A stretch of 64,000 bases of DNA from Ahniella sp. Its GTDB lineage: Bacteria > Pseudomonadota > Gammaproteobacteria > Xanthomonadales > Ahniellaceae. The notes beneath the pieces were generated by a model, which saw only the letters and a list, made by a program, of their open reading frames with translations, did not search any database and had not been told where the DNA came from. Of this stretch, positions 8,681 through 17,689 are shown in pieces (within the stretch, counting starts at the first letter, position 1; the number at the start of each line of letters is the position of its first letter). The stretch is from positions 1 through 64,000 of the forward strand of contig JADJRU010000008.1 of assembly GCA_016712105.1 (NCBI GenBank). Direction: 5' to 3'. Position numbers and translations under genes: made by a program.

Positions 8681-8700
8681 CCCGCTTGCGCGGGAATGAC
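8681..8700. repeat. Inverted single copy of the REP-like core
   Basis: CCCGCTTGCGCGGGAATGAC is the exact reverse complement of the core of the neighbouring 72-bp repeats, lying 26 bases beyond the array in opposite orientation. The remaining bases up to the nuclease start at 8839 hold no gene and no clear promoter. Confidence 0.8.
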
Positions 8701-8838
8701 GGTGGTGTGGGGCAACACAGGGATTTGGTTCCAGCCGCGATCCCGTGTGCCCACCAACCCGCAGAATGCTGCACTGCACATGCACAAAATCATCACGTGG
8801 GATAAAGTGGCAGGCTGTCCTTGACTCTGGAACCTGAC

Positions 8839-11583
8839 ATGGCGCGTCGACTCTTCTCAGTTCAAAAGCTGGCGCTTGCCGCGTCCGTTCTGCTCGCCGC
8901 ATCTTCCGCGCACGCAGACGTCTTCATCAACGAGATTCATTACGACGATGCGGATACGCCCACCATGGGCGACACGAACGAGATGATCGAAGTCGTCGCC
9001 ACGGGCGGCGAGGACCTCACCCAGTATTCGTTGGTGCTTTATAACGGTTCCAATCCTGCGGCAGCGGTCACCTACGACACCGACGTGTTGCCGGCCGGCA
9101 CCCAGGTCAACTGCGCAGGCGGTGGCAGCGCCCGCATCGCGAACATCATTTATCCCTTGAATGGCGTGCAGAATGGCACCGCCGACGCGATCGCGTTGGT
9201 GAGCGGCGCGACGGTCATTCAGTTCTTGAGCTACGAGGGCGTCGCCATTGCATCCAATGGTCCCGCCATGGGCATGCAGAGTGTTGATATCGGTGTCGCG
9301 GAAGCCGGCTCCACGGTTGAGGGAACCTCGCTGCAGCTCGGCGGCGGACCAAGCAGCACCTACGCCGGCTTCACCTGGAACCCCAGCGCGACGGCAACGC
9401 CTGGTGGTTGCAACAACAACCAGACGTTTGGTCCGGCTGTCGACAACCCGCCCACCGTCAGCACGACAACGCCGGCTTCCGGCGCCACGAATGTCGGCGT
9501 CACCACGAACATCGTCGTCAACTTCAGCGAACCAGTTGCGGTGACCGATCCGTGGATCAACCTCACCTGCAGCAGCCTGAACCTCAGTGCCGGCACGATC
9601 ACGTCGAGCAACGGCGGGGCGACATGGACCCTTGACCCGACCGACAATCCGGATCCGGGCAGCAACTGCACGGTCACGGTGACCGGTGCCAACGTCGCCG
9701 ATCTCGATGGCACCGTCAACACGCTTGGCCCGAACTTTCAGTGGTCGTTCCAGACCGCACCTGACATCGTGCCAACGATCGTCTCGACGTTCCCGACGAA
9801 CAACGCAGTAAACGTGCCGATCGGCAGCACACTGACGGTGACGTTCTCCGAGCCGGTGACGGCACCGGGCTGCTGCGTTCACGCTGACCTGCACGACGAT
9901 CTGGGTACGGTGCCGTTCTCGATTGCCAACACCGGACAGACCACGTACCAACTGGATCCGACTGGTAACCTGCCATTGAGCGACGATTGCACCCTCAGCA
10001 TCGACGGCCCGCAGATCATCGATGTCGATGGTTCGCCGGATGCCGTGGCCGGCGAAATTCGCGTCAATTTTGAAACCGGTGCCGGTGCCAGTGCTTACTA
10101 CGATACCGTCGACACCAGCAGCTGCCGGGCCTTGCGCTCGACGCTGCATGGCGTGATCGATGACCACGCTGCGGTGGTTTATTCGGACGGTGATGGTTCG
10201 TTCACGCCCGGCGTCCCTAGTACGTATGACGTCTACGAAATCATCAATGATGGTGACGAGGACCCGGCGAATCCGAACAACATTCTCGACATCTATCGCA
10301 ACGAGAGTTATCCGAAGCACGACAGCGGTGCGGTCAACTACAACCGTGAACACGTCTGGCCCAACAGTCAAGGCTTCAACGACGTGTTGACCCTCGACGG
10401 GTTTCCGAATCCGCCGTACACCGACACCCACATGTTGATGGCGTCGAATACCGACTATAACGCCCGACGCGGCAGTCGTGCTTTCGGCACCTGCACGAGT
10501 TGCACTGCCGATCCGACAATCTTCAATGCCGGCAACAATGTCGGCGGCAATCCAGGTCTCACGGACGACGATAATTTCTACAGCGCGGCGGATGGCGGCA
10601 ACGGCCGGTATCAGGTCTGGAACTACCGACGAGGTGACCTGGCACGTGCGATGTTCTACATGGACATTCGCTATGAAGGTGGCCGCAACAGCAAGAACTT
10701 CCAGCGCGAACCGGACTTGATCCTGACCGACAATTCGGCGTTGATCACAGTTACGCCGAGCGGCGCGTTCGTGGCGGTCGGTTATTCCGGCCTGCTGTCG
10801 GAACTGATCAATTGGCACAACGGTGACAGTACGATCACTGCACCCGAGGTCCTGCGCAACGAAGTGGTTGCCAACGTGCAGGGCAACCGCAGCCCGTTTG
10901 TCGATCATCCGGAGTGGGTGGCGATTGCATTCGCCTCACCTTGCCTTGGCCCGGATCTGGTCGCGGTCGATGATGAATTCTTCGGATCCGAAGACACCAC
11001 GTTGAACCGCAATGGCGCCAACGACATTGGCGTGCTCAATGACGACAAAGTCTATGTCGGCGCCACGGCACTCACTGCGAGCCTCGTCAATGGCACGGTG
11101 AGCCACGGCTCGGCCACGGTCAATGCAAAAACGGTCAGTTCAGCTACTCACCGCCGGCGAATTTCTGCGGCAAGGCGACGTTCCAGTACATCGACAAACG
11201 GCACTGTGTCCGATACTGCAATCGCCAACATCGACGTGGCTTGCGTGAACGACCCGCCGACTGCCGTGGGCACGATCGCGAACCAGAACTTTGGTGTGGG
11301 CAATGTCGTCAACATCACAACCGCAACGGCATTCGCCGATGTCGATGGGGATGATCTGGGCTTTGCGATGACCGGTGCACCGGCCTCGCTGACGATCAAC
11401 GCACTGACTGGCGCGATTACCGGCACGACAACTGCAGGTGATGCGGGCGCCGGGACGATGATGTACACCGTGACTGTCACTGGATCCGAACCGAGCCCGC
11501 TGACGGGTCAGGCGACCCAGCAGTTCACGATCACCGTGACCAACGGTGTGTCGCCCAACATTTTTGCGAACGGCTTCGAATAA
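8839..11583 (+). CDS. Secreted multidomain endonuclease (EndA/NucM family) with Big_5 domains
   Basis: About 914 residues. Signal peptide (residues 1-26, ending SAHA/D) then a lamin-tail-like domain (DVFINEIHYDD, 27-190), two bacterial Ig-like domains beginning TTTPASGATNVGV and STFPTNNAVNVPI, then an endonuclease I domain: YNREHVWPNSQGF near residue 500, HMLMASNTDYNARRG near 530 and GNRSPFVDHPEW near 685. The His in REHVWPN is the family's catalytic base. A cadherin/Ig-like region follows and the chain ends IFANGFE. Such enzymes digest extracellular DNA for phosphate or biofilm turnover. Between 11127 and 11198 about 22 residues are out of frame: one A missing from a run, then one A too many, restoring the frame (true reading includes NGQFSYSPPANFCGKATFQY). 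The ATG at 8839 is preferred because the signal peptide starts there. Confidence 0.85.
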   Translation: MARRLFSVQKLALAASVLLAASSAHADVFINEIHYDDADTPTMGDTNEMIEVVATGGEDLTQYSLVLYNGSNPAAAVTYDTDVLPAGTQVNCAGGGSARIANIIYPLNGVQNGTADAIALVSGATVIQFLSYEGVAIASNGPAMGMQSVDIGVAEAGSTVEGTSLQLGGGPSSTYAGFTWNPSATATPGGCNNNQTFGPAVDNPPTVSTTTPASGATNVGVTTNIVVNFSEPVAVTDPWINLTCSSLNLSAGTITSSNGGATWTLDPTDNPDPGSNCTVTVTGANVADLDGTVNTLGPNFQWSFQTAPDIVPTIVSTFPTNNAVNVPIGSTLTVTFSEPVTAPGCCVHADLHDDLGTVPFSIANTGQTTYQLDPTGNLPLSDDCTLSIDGPQIIDVDGSPDAVAGEIRVNFETGAGASAYYDTVDTSSCRALRSTLHGVIDDHAAVVYSDGDGSFTPGVPSTYDVYEIINDGDEDPANPNNILDIYRNESYPKHDSGAVNYNREHVWPNSQGFNDVLTLDGFPNPPYTDTHMLMASNTDYNARRGSRAFGTCTSCTADPTIFNAGNNVGGNPGLTDDDNFYSAADGGNGRYQVWNYRRGDLARAMFYMDIRYEGGRNSKNFQREPDLILTDNSALITVTPSGAFVAVGYSGLLSELINWHNGDSTITAPEVLRNEVVANVQGNRSPFVDHPEWVAIAFASPCLGPDLVAVDDEFFGSEDTTLNRNGANDIGVLNDDKVYVGATALTASLVNGTVSHGSATVNAKTVSSATHRRRISAARRRSSTSTNGTVSDTAIANIDVACVNDPPTAVGTIANQNFGVGNVVNITTATAFADVDGDDLGFAMTGAPASLTINALTGAITGTTTAGDAGAGTMMYTVTVTGSEPSPLTGQATQQFTITVTNGVSPNIFANGFE

Positions 11584-11595
11584 GGAATGGCCGCA

Positions 11596-11621
11596 GCAGC
11601 ATCGTCGACTGGCGATGCTGC
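11596..11621. terminator. Hairpin between convergent genes
   Basis: GCAGCATCG and its exact complement CGATGCTGC flank an eight-base loop, between the stops of the nuclease (plus) and the beta-helix protein (minus). There is no T-run, so it may be a weak bidirectional terminator or mRNA 3' stabiliser. Confidence 0.4.
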
Positions 11622-11637
11622 ATCAGGCATTCAGCAA

Positions 11638-12723
11638 TCACTCGAACCCGTTTCCGAACATCTGGTCGAACTCCACCGCACCACGATCGATTCTTGCGCC
11701 CTGAACCCGGGGCTGGTTCTGCAGATCGTTTGCGCCGGCGCCTGTGGGCACGAAGGTCGAGCCGCTGTCGCGCAGCGGCGAATTCGCGGCGAGCACGGTG
11801 TACCAGCTGTTGTTGAACGTGATGCGCGGATCACCCTGGGTGCGGTTGGCGTTTGCTGCCGGCGTCCCGCGCAGGATGCCGATGTGGTTGTTGCTGAGCA
11901 CGCCGACACCACTGGCGACCGCCAGGTCCGAACTGTTCGACGAGGTGTTGTCGAAGAACACGTTGTTGTAGGCGTTGATGATGCCGGCGCCGAACAGACT
12001 GACGCCGCCCACTGCGCCCGCGGCATTGGGTTCGCTGTCGGTGTTGTCGATCACCGTGTTGTTGTTCACATTGATCTCGCCGCCTGCACCGGCGTTCGCA
12101 ATCAATGAGGCGCCACTGAATGAGCGGTTCTGCGAGATCTGGCTGTTGCGCAGCGTCAGGTTGCCGCCATTCAACTCCAGTCGGACGATGCCGCTGGAGT
12201 CACCGTCGCTGCCACTGTTGCGCACGCGCACGCGGTCCAGCATCACCAGTGGTGTTGCGGCGCCTGGGCTGGTCACGCGAAGCCCGCTGAAGTTGAAGCT
12301 GGTGTTGGTATACCCACGCAGGATTTCGATATCGGAAACGGTGATCGCGGCGACGGAGTTGGCCGTCAACTGGATGTCGAGTCCCGATCCGCCCAATTCG
12401 GCATCCAATTGGCTGGGTGGACTCGGGAACTTAGTCGTGCAGGCCGCATTCCAGCCGCCCGTCAGGATCAGATCGTTGTCCGCATCGCTGGCCGCTTCCA
12501 GGTACACCCAGCGGGTCTGTCCATTGCCCAGACCAGGGCGAGTCTTGAAACCCACGGATACCCGGATTTCGTCGTCTGTATTGTTGCTGTCGGCGGTATT
12601 GAGCGCAGTCGCCAGTTGGTCGCCGGTCGTCGCGCAGAACATGGCGGCGTTGCTCGCGCCAGAGGTCAGCAACATGCCCAGAACGGTGGCGAACAGGGCA
12701 GGGCGGGAACGATCGAATGTCAT
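11638..12723 (-). CDS. Secreted beta-helix (polymorphic outer membrane-like) protein
   Basis: 361 residues from the ATG at 12723. A signal peptide (ALFATVLGMLLTSGASNA) leads into FCATTGDQLATALNTADSNN, the usual entry of secreted parallel beta-helix proteins. The middle shows Asn-rich turns repeating every 20-25 residues (NLTLRNSQISQN, GEINVNNNTVIDNT, GIINAYNNVFFDNT), then SPLRDSGS and ARIDRGAVEFDQ, like choice-of-anchor Q proteins. It ends MFGNGFE, almost the same tail as the convergent nuclease. Function unknown; likely cell-surface or released. A second possible ATG at 12741 adds six residues. Confidence 0.7.
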   Translation of the reverse strand: MTFDRSRPALFATVLGMLLTSGASNAAMFCATTGDQLATALNTADSNNTDDEIRVSVGFKTRPGLGNGQTRWVYLEAASDADNDLILTGGWNAACTTKFPSPPSQLDAELGGSGLDIQLTANSVAAITVSDIEILRGYTNTSFNFSGLRVTSPGAATPLVMLDRVRVRNSGSDGDSSGIVRLELNGGNLTLRNSQISQNRSFSGASLIANAGAGGEINVNNNTVIDNTDSEPNAAGAVGGVSLFGAGIINAYNNVFFDNTSSNSSDLAVASGVGVLSNNHIGILRGTPAANANRTQGDPRITFNNSWYTVLAANSPLRDSGSTFVPTGAGANDLQNQPRVQGARIDRGAVEFDQMFGNGFE

Positions 12724-12839
12724 GGGCGGATGTCCGTTCATGGAGGTGTTGCCCATAAAAACGGGAATTCGCCGAGAACCGGACATCAGCGTTGTTGTGC
12801 CGGGGATCAGGTGCCGAAAGACTCCCGATCGCGAGTGGT

Positions 12840-13330
12840 CCAGACGAGCACCCCTTCTCCCGCGCAAGCGGGAGAAGGTGGCCGAAGGCCGGATGAGGGA
12901 CAGATTGGCCCCGAACGGAAACGGGAGAAGGTGGCCGAAGGCCGGATGGCCGTCTGGCGCGAAATTTGTTTATCGCCAGATTTCCCTCATCTGCCTGTCG
13001 GCATCTTCTCCCGCAAAGCGGGAGAAGAGTTTCTTCGATCTTTCAATGGCAAATCATGCACCAACGACGTCTTTGAAATCGAGAACGCAAGTCATTCTGG
13101 GTGGCCGGCAAAAACGGGCGTCCAAACGCTCGTGTCACACCCAGTCCGTCATTCCCGCGAAAGCGGGAAACCACTCGGATACCCCACGACCCAAACCTGG
13201 TCGCAACGAGTGGATCCCCGCTTGCCGCGGGGATGACGAGCGGAGGGGGTAACCGAAACACCGATAAGTGGCTTGACAGCCACCGCAAGCGGGAGAAGCT
13301 GGCCGAAGGCCTGATGACGCTCCCACAGTG
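12840..13330. repeat. Cluster of REP-like inverted repeats
   Basis: A 740-base gene-free stretch between the beta-helix gene and the SGNH gene holds several hairpins. At 12853-12879 CTTCTCCCGC and GCGGGAGAAG pair around GCAA; a close copy is at about 13003-13028. A linked block GGGAGAAGGTGGCCGAAGGC occurs at about 12872 and 12923, with a variant at about 13290. A second family is at 13147-13170 (CATTCCCGCG/AAGCGGGAAA) and, inverted, at 13210-13237 (GGATCCCCGC/GCGGGGATGA), forming a larger imperfect inverted repeat. No gene is supported; open frames here are translations of repeats. Confidence 0.8.
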
Positions 13331-13406
13331 AGACACCGCCGCGACGGGTGCGTTCCTCAGGTCATCAACCTGCAGGAACTGCGACGGAGTTTCGGACTGG
13401 CCATAG

Positions 13407-13429
13407 CCCTCCCCGATGTTCGGGGAGGG
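13407..13429. terminator. Perfect 10-bp hairpin downstream of the SGNH hydrolase gene
   Basis: CCCTCCCCGA, loop TGT, TCGGGGAGGG. It lies 33 bases beyond the stop of the clpB-SGNH transcript. No T-run follows on either strand, so it may end the REP cluster rather than act as a true terminator. Confidence 0.4.
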
Positions 13430-13461
13430 TTGAGAGGGGTTTAGGCCAACACGCCGCGGTT

Positions 13462-14310
13462 TCAGTCGAGATCAGGGTCTGCTTCGGCGTCGGCTCGAAA
13501 ACGCGACCACGTCCAGCCGGGCGCCTGCACCGTGGTGTCCAACGCGGCAGCTCCAGTTTGCTGGATCGTTGTGGGTGCGTTTGCGCGAGGACATTGCCGG
13601 CCACGGTAGTCGAGATAATGAACCGGTGTCGCCAGATAAGGCCGCGCGCCGGGGATCATCCGGTCGAGTAATCGCTGCGCCATCAATGCCGTGGTGGCAG
13701 GGCCGGGATGGTAACCATCGACATCGAACCACTTCAGGTCCGGAAACTTCTTGGCCAGTTTCAGCAAGTCGCCGAGTGAGACGTGCCCGATGGCCAGTTC
13801 CCGGGCCAGCTTGGCCTCGTTTGCAGCCAGTTTCTTCCCGGAAGCCGCACGCAGGGAATAGGTACCCAGCAACAGGACTTGGGCGCCCTGGATGGCTGCG
13901 GCCTCGACCAGTTGCCGGTGGGCCTCATGCGCACGATCACAGTGATAATCGAATTTCGCCAGTTCAACGCCACAGTTCAGGCCGCCGCCCCATTCCTGAA
14001 GAACGAGCCCGTAGTTGCCGCGAGCGCGTTCGGCCTGCACGAGGCCGAGCTCCTGCTGCTGATTGATCCGGCCGCCAGGGCCGGTGACCATTTCGACCTG
14101 TACGTCACGGCCGGTTGCGGCTTCACCCAGGGCGTCCAGGTGCGCCGCAAGATCGTTGTGGTAGATCAGGCTGTTGCCGACCAGCAACACCCGCAGAGGC
14201 GGCTCCACCGTCCCCGCAAATGCTGGTGCGGCCAGCAGCAGGGCCAGCCACAACGCAGGCCAAAGCCTGCGTCGTGGGGTCGAGCTCGATTGCCAGAACC
14301 AGCCGGTCAT
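13462..14310 (-). CDS. SGNH/GDSL-like hydrolase, exported
   Basis: 282 residues. Signal-like segment LWPALWLALLLAAPAFAG at about 16-33, then block I as VLLVGNSLIYHNDLAAHL (the GNSL form of SGNH proteins, nucleophile Ser), LVLQEWGGG in the middle, and block V as WFDVDGYHPGPATTALM with the Asp-His pair. This family cleaves esters of lipids, sugars or peptidoglycan acetyl groups. Its ATG overlaps the clpB stop by four bases, so it is translated as the tail of the heat-shock transcript, which is unusual for an envelope hydrolase. Substrate unknown; assignment rests on the two blocks. Confidence 0.72.
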   Translation of the reverse strand: MTGWFWQSSSTPRRRLWPALWLALLLAAPAFAGTVEPPLRVLLVGNSLIYHNDLAAHLDALGEAATGRDVQVEMVTGPGGRINQQQELGLVQAERARGNYGLVLQEWGGGLNCGVELAKFDYHCDRAHEAHRQLVEAAAIQGAQVLLLGTYSLRAASGKKLAANEAKLARELAIGHVSLGDLLKLAKKFPDLKWFDVDGYHPGPATTALMAQRLLDRMIPGARPYLATPVHYLDYRGRQCPRANAPTTIQQTGAAALDTTVQAPGWTWSRFRADAEADPDLD

Positions 14311-16883
14311 TGTTTGCCGAACACGATGCGACCGTTGAACACATCGACCGTGATCGTGTCGTTGGCGACAAACTCGCTGCTCAGGATCTTTGTCGCCAGC
14401 GGGTTCTCCAGTTGCGTCTGGATGGCCCGCTTGAGTGGCCTTGCGCCGTACACCGGATCAAAGCCGACTTCGCCGAGCAGATCGAGTGCCGAGTCGCTGA
14501 TCGAGATGCGGATCTGGCGTTCGCCGAGCCGTTTGGCCAGGTGTTGTGTCTGGATACGCGCAATGTTTCGGATGTGTTCCCGGCCCAGCGGATGGAAGAC
14601 CACGAGTTCGTCGAGGCGGTTGATGAATTCTGGCCGGAAGTGACTCTGGACCACTTCCAGAACTGCGGTCCGCATGCCTTGGTAGTCGTTGCGTGCCGCG
14701 TACTCCTGGATCATCTGCGAGCCCAGGTTCGAGGTCATCACGATCACTGTATTGCGGAAGTCCACCGTACGGCCCTGACCATCGGTCAGACGGCCGTCGT
14801 CGAGTACTTGCAGGAGCACGTTGAACACATCCGGATGTGCCTTTTCGACTTCGTCGAGCAGGATCACGCTGTACGGGCGGCGACGGACGGCTTCGGTGAG
14901 ATACCCACCTTCGTCATAACCGACATAACCCGGCGGCGCACCGATCAATCGGCTCACGGAATGTTTCTCCATGAACTCGCTCATGTCGATGCGTACCATC
15001 GCGTCGGTGGAATCGAACATGAAATCGGCCAGCGCCTTGCAGAGTTCGGTCTTGCCGACACCGGTCGGGCCGAGGAACAGGAACGAACCATTGGGCCGGT
15101 TCGGATCGGACAAACCTGCCCGTGAGCGACGGATCGCATCGGCCACGGCCCGTACCGCTTCGTCCTGACCGACGACACGTTTGTGCAGTTCGTCTTCCAT
15201 ACGCAGCAGCTTGTCGCGTTCGCCTTCCAGCATCTTGCTCACCGGAATGCCGGTCCAGCGTGATACGACTTCGGCAATTTCGTCGGCCGTCACTTTCTGC
15301 TGCAGCAGCTTGAACCCGACGGTTTCGGCAGCATGCGCGGCCTCGAGCTGCTTCTCCAACTGCGGAATGCGGCCGTACTGGATTTCCGACAGTTTCGCGA
15401 AATCCTGGCTGCGCAACGCCGCGTCCATTTCCGTCTTGGCGCGTTCGATCTCTTCCTTGATCTTGGTCGTGCCCTGGACCGCGGCTTTTTCCGACTTCCA
15501 GATTTCTTCCAGGTCGGAGAACTCGCGCTCGAGTTTGGCGATGTCGGTCTCGAGATCAGCCAGACGCTGCAAGGACTCGGCGTCCTTTTCTTTCTTGAGT
15601 GCCTCACGCTGGATCTTCAGCTGGATCAAGCGACGCTCGAGGCGATCGAGTTCCTCGGGTTTCGAGTCGATCTCCATGCGGATGCGCGAGGCCGCTTCGT
15701 CCATCAGGTCGATGGCCTTGTCCGGCAGCTGGCGATCGGCGATGTACCGGTTCGACAGCGTGGCAGCCGCCACGATCGCCGGATCGGTGATCTCGACGCC
15801 ATGGTGTACGGCGTAACGTTCCTTCAGCCCACGCAAGATGGCGATGGTGTCCTCGACACTTGGCTCACCCACGAAGACTTTCTGGAATCGGCGTTCCAGA
15901 GCCGCGTCTTTCTCGATGTACTTACGATACTCGTCGAGTGTGGTCGCGCCGACACAATGCAATTCCCCGCGCGCAAGTGCCGGCTTCAGCATGTTGCCGG
16001 CATCCATCGCACCTTCGGCCTTGCCGGCCCCAACCATCGTATGCAGCTCGTCGATGAACAGGATGACCTGGCCTTCCTGTTTCGACAGGTCGCTCAAGAC
16101 GGCCTTCAGACGTTCCTCGAACTCGCCGCGGAATTTGGCGCCGGCAATCAGCGCGCCCATATCGAGCGCCAGCAACTTCTTGCCGCGCAGGCCCTCGGGC
16201 ACTTCGCCCTTGATGATCCGTTGCGCCAGCCCTTCGGCAATCGCGGTTTTGCCCACGCCGGGTTCGCCGATCAGCACCGGGTTGTTCTTCGTACGGCGCT
16301 GCAGGACCTGGATGACACGACGGATTTCCTCGTCGCGCCCAATCACCGGATCCAGCTTGCCCTGTTCGGCGCGTTCGGTGTAATCGACCGTGTACTTCGA
16401 CAACGCCTGGCGATGCTCTTCGGCGTTCTGGTCCTTCACATTTTCGCCGCCGCGCATTTCCTCGATCGCCGAAGACAAACGCTCGGCGCTGACGCCGGCC
16501 TTGCGCAACAGATCACCGAGCTCATGACGGTCCTGTGCCAAAGCGAGCAGGAACAACTCGCTGGCGATGAACTGGTCCCCTTGTTGCTGGGCCAGTTTGT
16601 CGGTGATGTTGAGCAGGCGGTTCAGGTCATTGGAGATATTGAGGTTGCCCTCCTGGCCCTTGACCTTGGGCAGGGCATCGAGCAACTGCGACAGTTTCGT
16701 GCGCAGCGCTGGCACGTTGGCGGAAAGCTTGTTGAGCAGGGGGCGGGCACTGCCACCTTGCTGGTCCAGCAGGGCAGTCAGCAGATGTACCGGCTCCAGC
16801 ATGTTGTGATCGCGGCCGACAGCCAGGGACTGGGCGTCCTGCAGGGCCTGCTGGAAGTTCGACGTGAGTTTGTCCATGCGCAT
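14307..16883 (-). CDS. clpB: ATP-dependent chaperone ClpB
   Basis: 858 residues, full length. The N-terminal Clp repeat (LTSNFQQALQDAQSLAVGRD) is followed by AAA domain 1 with Walker A GEPGVGKTAIAEGLA near residue 210, a long coiled-coil middle domain (EELDRLERRLIQLKIQREAL onward) and AAA domain 2 with GPTGVGKTELCKALA near 610. ClpB is a hexameric disaggregase working with DnaK to pull proteins out of aggregates. A heat-shock type promoter lies 49 bases upstream. The neighbouring SGNH gene is coupled at its 3' end. A second start six bases downstream (MDK) is equally possible. Confidence 0.98.
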   Translation of the reverse strand: MRMDKLTSNFQQALQDAQSLAVGRDHNMLEPVHLLTALLDQQGGSARPLLNKLSANVPALRTKLSQLLDALPKVKGQEGNLNISNDLNRLLNITDKLAQQQGDQFIASELFLLALAQDRHELGDLLRKAGVSAERLSSAIEEMRGGENVKDQNAEEHRQALSKYTVDYTERAEQGKLDPVIGRDEEIRRVIQVLQRRTKNNPVLIGEPGVGKTAIAEGLAQRIIKGEVPEGLRGKKLLALDMGALIAGAKFRGEFEERLKAVLSDLSKQEGQVILFIDELHTMVGAGKAEGAMDAGNMLKPALARGELHCVGATTLDEYRKYIEKDAALERRFQKVFVGEPSVEDTIAILRGLKERYAVHHGVEITDPAIVAAATLSNRYIADRQLPDKAIDLMDEAASRIRMEIDSKPEELDRLERRLIQLKIQREALKKEKDAESLQRLADLETDIAKLEREFSDLEEIWKSEKAAVQGTTKIKEEIERAKTEMDAALRSQDFAKLSEIQYGRIPQLEKQLEAAHAAETVGFKLLQQKVTADEIAEVVSRWTGIPVSKMLEGERDKLLRMEDELHKRVVGQDEAVRAVADAIRRSRAGLSDPNRPNGSFLFLGPTGVGKTELCKALADFMFDSTDAMVRIDMSEFMEKHSVSRLIGAPPGYVGYDEGGYLTEAVRRRPYSVILLDEVEKAHPDVFNVLLQVLDDGRLTDGQGRTVDFRNTVIVMTSNLGSQMIQEYAARNDYQGMRTAVLEVVQSHFRPEFINRLDELVVFHPLGREHIRNIARIQTQHLAKRLGERQIRISISDSALDLLGEVGFDPVYGARPLKRAIQTQLENPLATKILSSEFVANDTITVDVFNGRIVFGKQ

Positions 16884-16931
16884 GGTTGATCCCCGAAAGT
16901 GGTCGGTCGTATTGACCGTGATGGCCCCTTT

Positions 16932-16956
16932 GTGGGGCTTTTCAGGCGGTTTTCAA
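16932..16956 (-). promoter_or_regulatory. Sigma-32-like heat-shock promoter of clpB
   Basis: On the minus strand TTGAAA is followed after 13 bases by CCCCAC, close to the heat-shock consensus (CTTGAAA, 11-16 bases, CCCCAT). It leaves a leader of about 45 bases before the clpB start. Position, spacing and target gene all agree; activity is inferred. Confidence 0.6.
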
Positions 16957-17018
16957 TGGTTTGGGTCCGAAAGGGAGGGCGTCGGCGACGAAACAATGAT
17001 TCGTGGCATAGTTCCGGC

Positions 17019-17675
17019 ATGCATGTCGCTGACACCTTGTTCGAGCAAGCGCCCGTGGTCGTTCCGGCCACGCTGGTTCAGACCGTCGTCTCGGCTTACG
17101 GGCAGAGTCCGCGCGCCTACCATGGCGCGGACCATATCGTCGAAGTGTTGGCACAGTGGCGATCGGTTGCGGCGGGTCCGGGTTGGCAACAACCGAGGGA
17201 AACCTGGCTGGCCCTGTTGTTCCATGATGCCGTCTACGAAGCCGGACGGCGTGACAACGAAGCGATGAGTGCGGCGCTGGCGCGGCACGAGCTTGAAGCA
17301 CATCTGGAAAAGCTCGGGATCGATATCGAGCGGGTCTGTACCCTGATCGAGCTCACCGCGCGTCACGGCCGGCTGGGTTTGGCCGATGTCGATTCAGATG
17401 CCGCGTTGATGCTCGATTGCGACATGGCCATTCTGGGTGCCAGCGAGGAACGTTTTGATGCCTACGATGCCGCGATTGCCGAGGAGTACCGTGACGTCCT
17501 GCCGGCCTGGATGTTCCGCTTCAACCGACGTCGGTTCCTGAAACACCTGTTGGGCCTGGACCGGATCTTTCTAAGTGATTTCTTTCACGAGCGACTGGAT
17601 GCCCCAGCGAGGGCCAACCTCAGACGTGCGATTGGCAGAGGGCGCACGGCGCTTGCTGCCGGAGCAGGGCGGTAA
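17019..17675 (+). CDS. HD-superfamily metal-dependent phosphohydrolase-like protein
   Basis: 218 residues from the ATG at 17019. The metal site is visible as YHGADHIVEVLA (His, about residue 35), WLALLFHDAVYEAG (HD pair), IELTARHG and LMLDCDMAILG, the layout of the predicted HD phosphohydrolases found beside many proteobacterial housekeeping genes. The C-terminal half is helical (EEYRDVLPAWMFRFNRRRFL). Likely a cytoplasmic nucleotide- or phosphate-ester hydrolase; the substrate is not known. It diverges from clpB and is followed by a dispersed repeat. Confidence 0.8.
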   Translation: MHVADTLFEQAPVVVPATLVQTVVSAYGQSPRAYHGADHIVEVLAQWRSVAAGPGWQQPRETWLALLFHDAVYEAGRRDNEAMSAALARHELEAHLEKLGIDIERVCTLIELTARHGRLGLADVDSDAALMLDCDMAILGASEERFDAYDAAIAEEYRDVLPAWMFRFNRRRFLKHLLGLDRIFLSDFFHERLDAPARANLRRAIGRGRTALAAGAGR

Positions 17676-17689
17676 ACCGTTCGGAGTGC

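Noticed and set aside
8231..8902. A 223-codon minus-strand frame across the 72-bp repeats
   Set aside because: The period is a multiple of three, so both strands stay open; the peptide is the common REP translation IPACAGM and has no start signal.
8857..10908. A 683-codon open frame antisense to the nuclease, with similar long ones antisense to clpB, pntB and the FG-GAP gene
   Set aside because: GC-rich codon bias leaves antisense frames open; the sense frames carry conserved domains, signal peptides and ribosome sites, the antisense ones none.
12840..13330. Small genes in the REP cluster
   Set aside because: All frames there are built from inverted repeats and have no ribosome site or recognisable domain.
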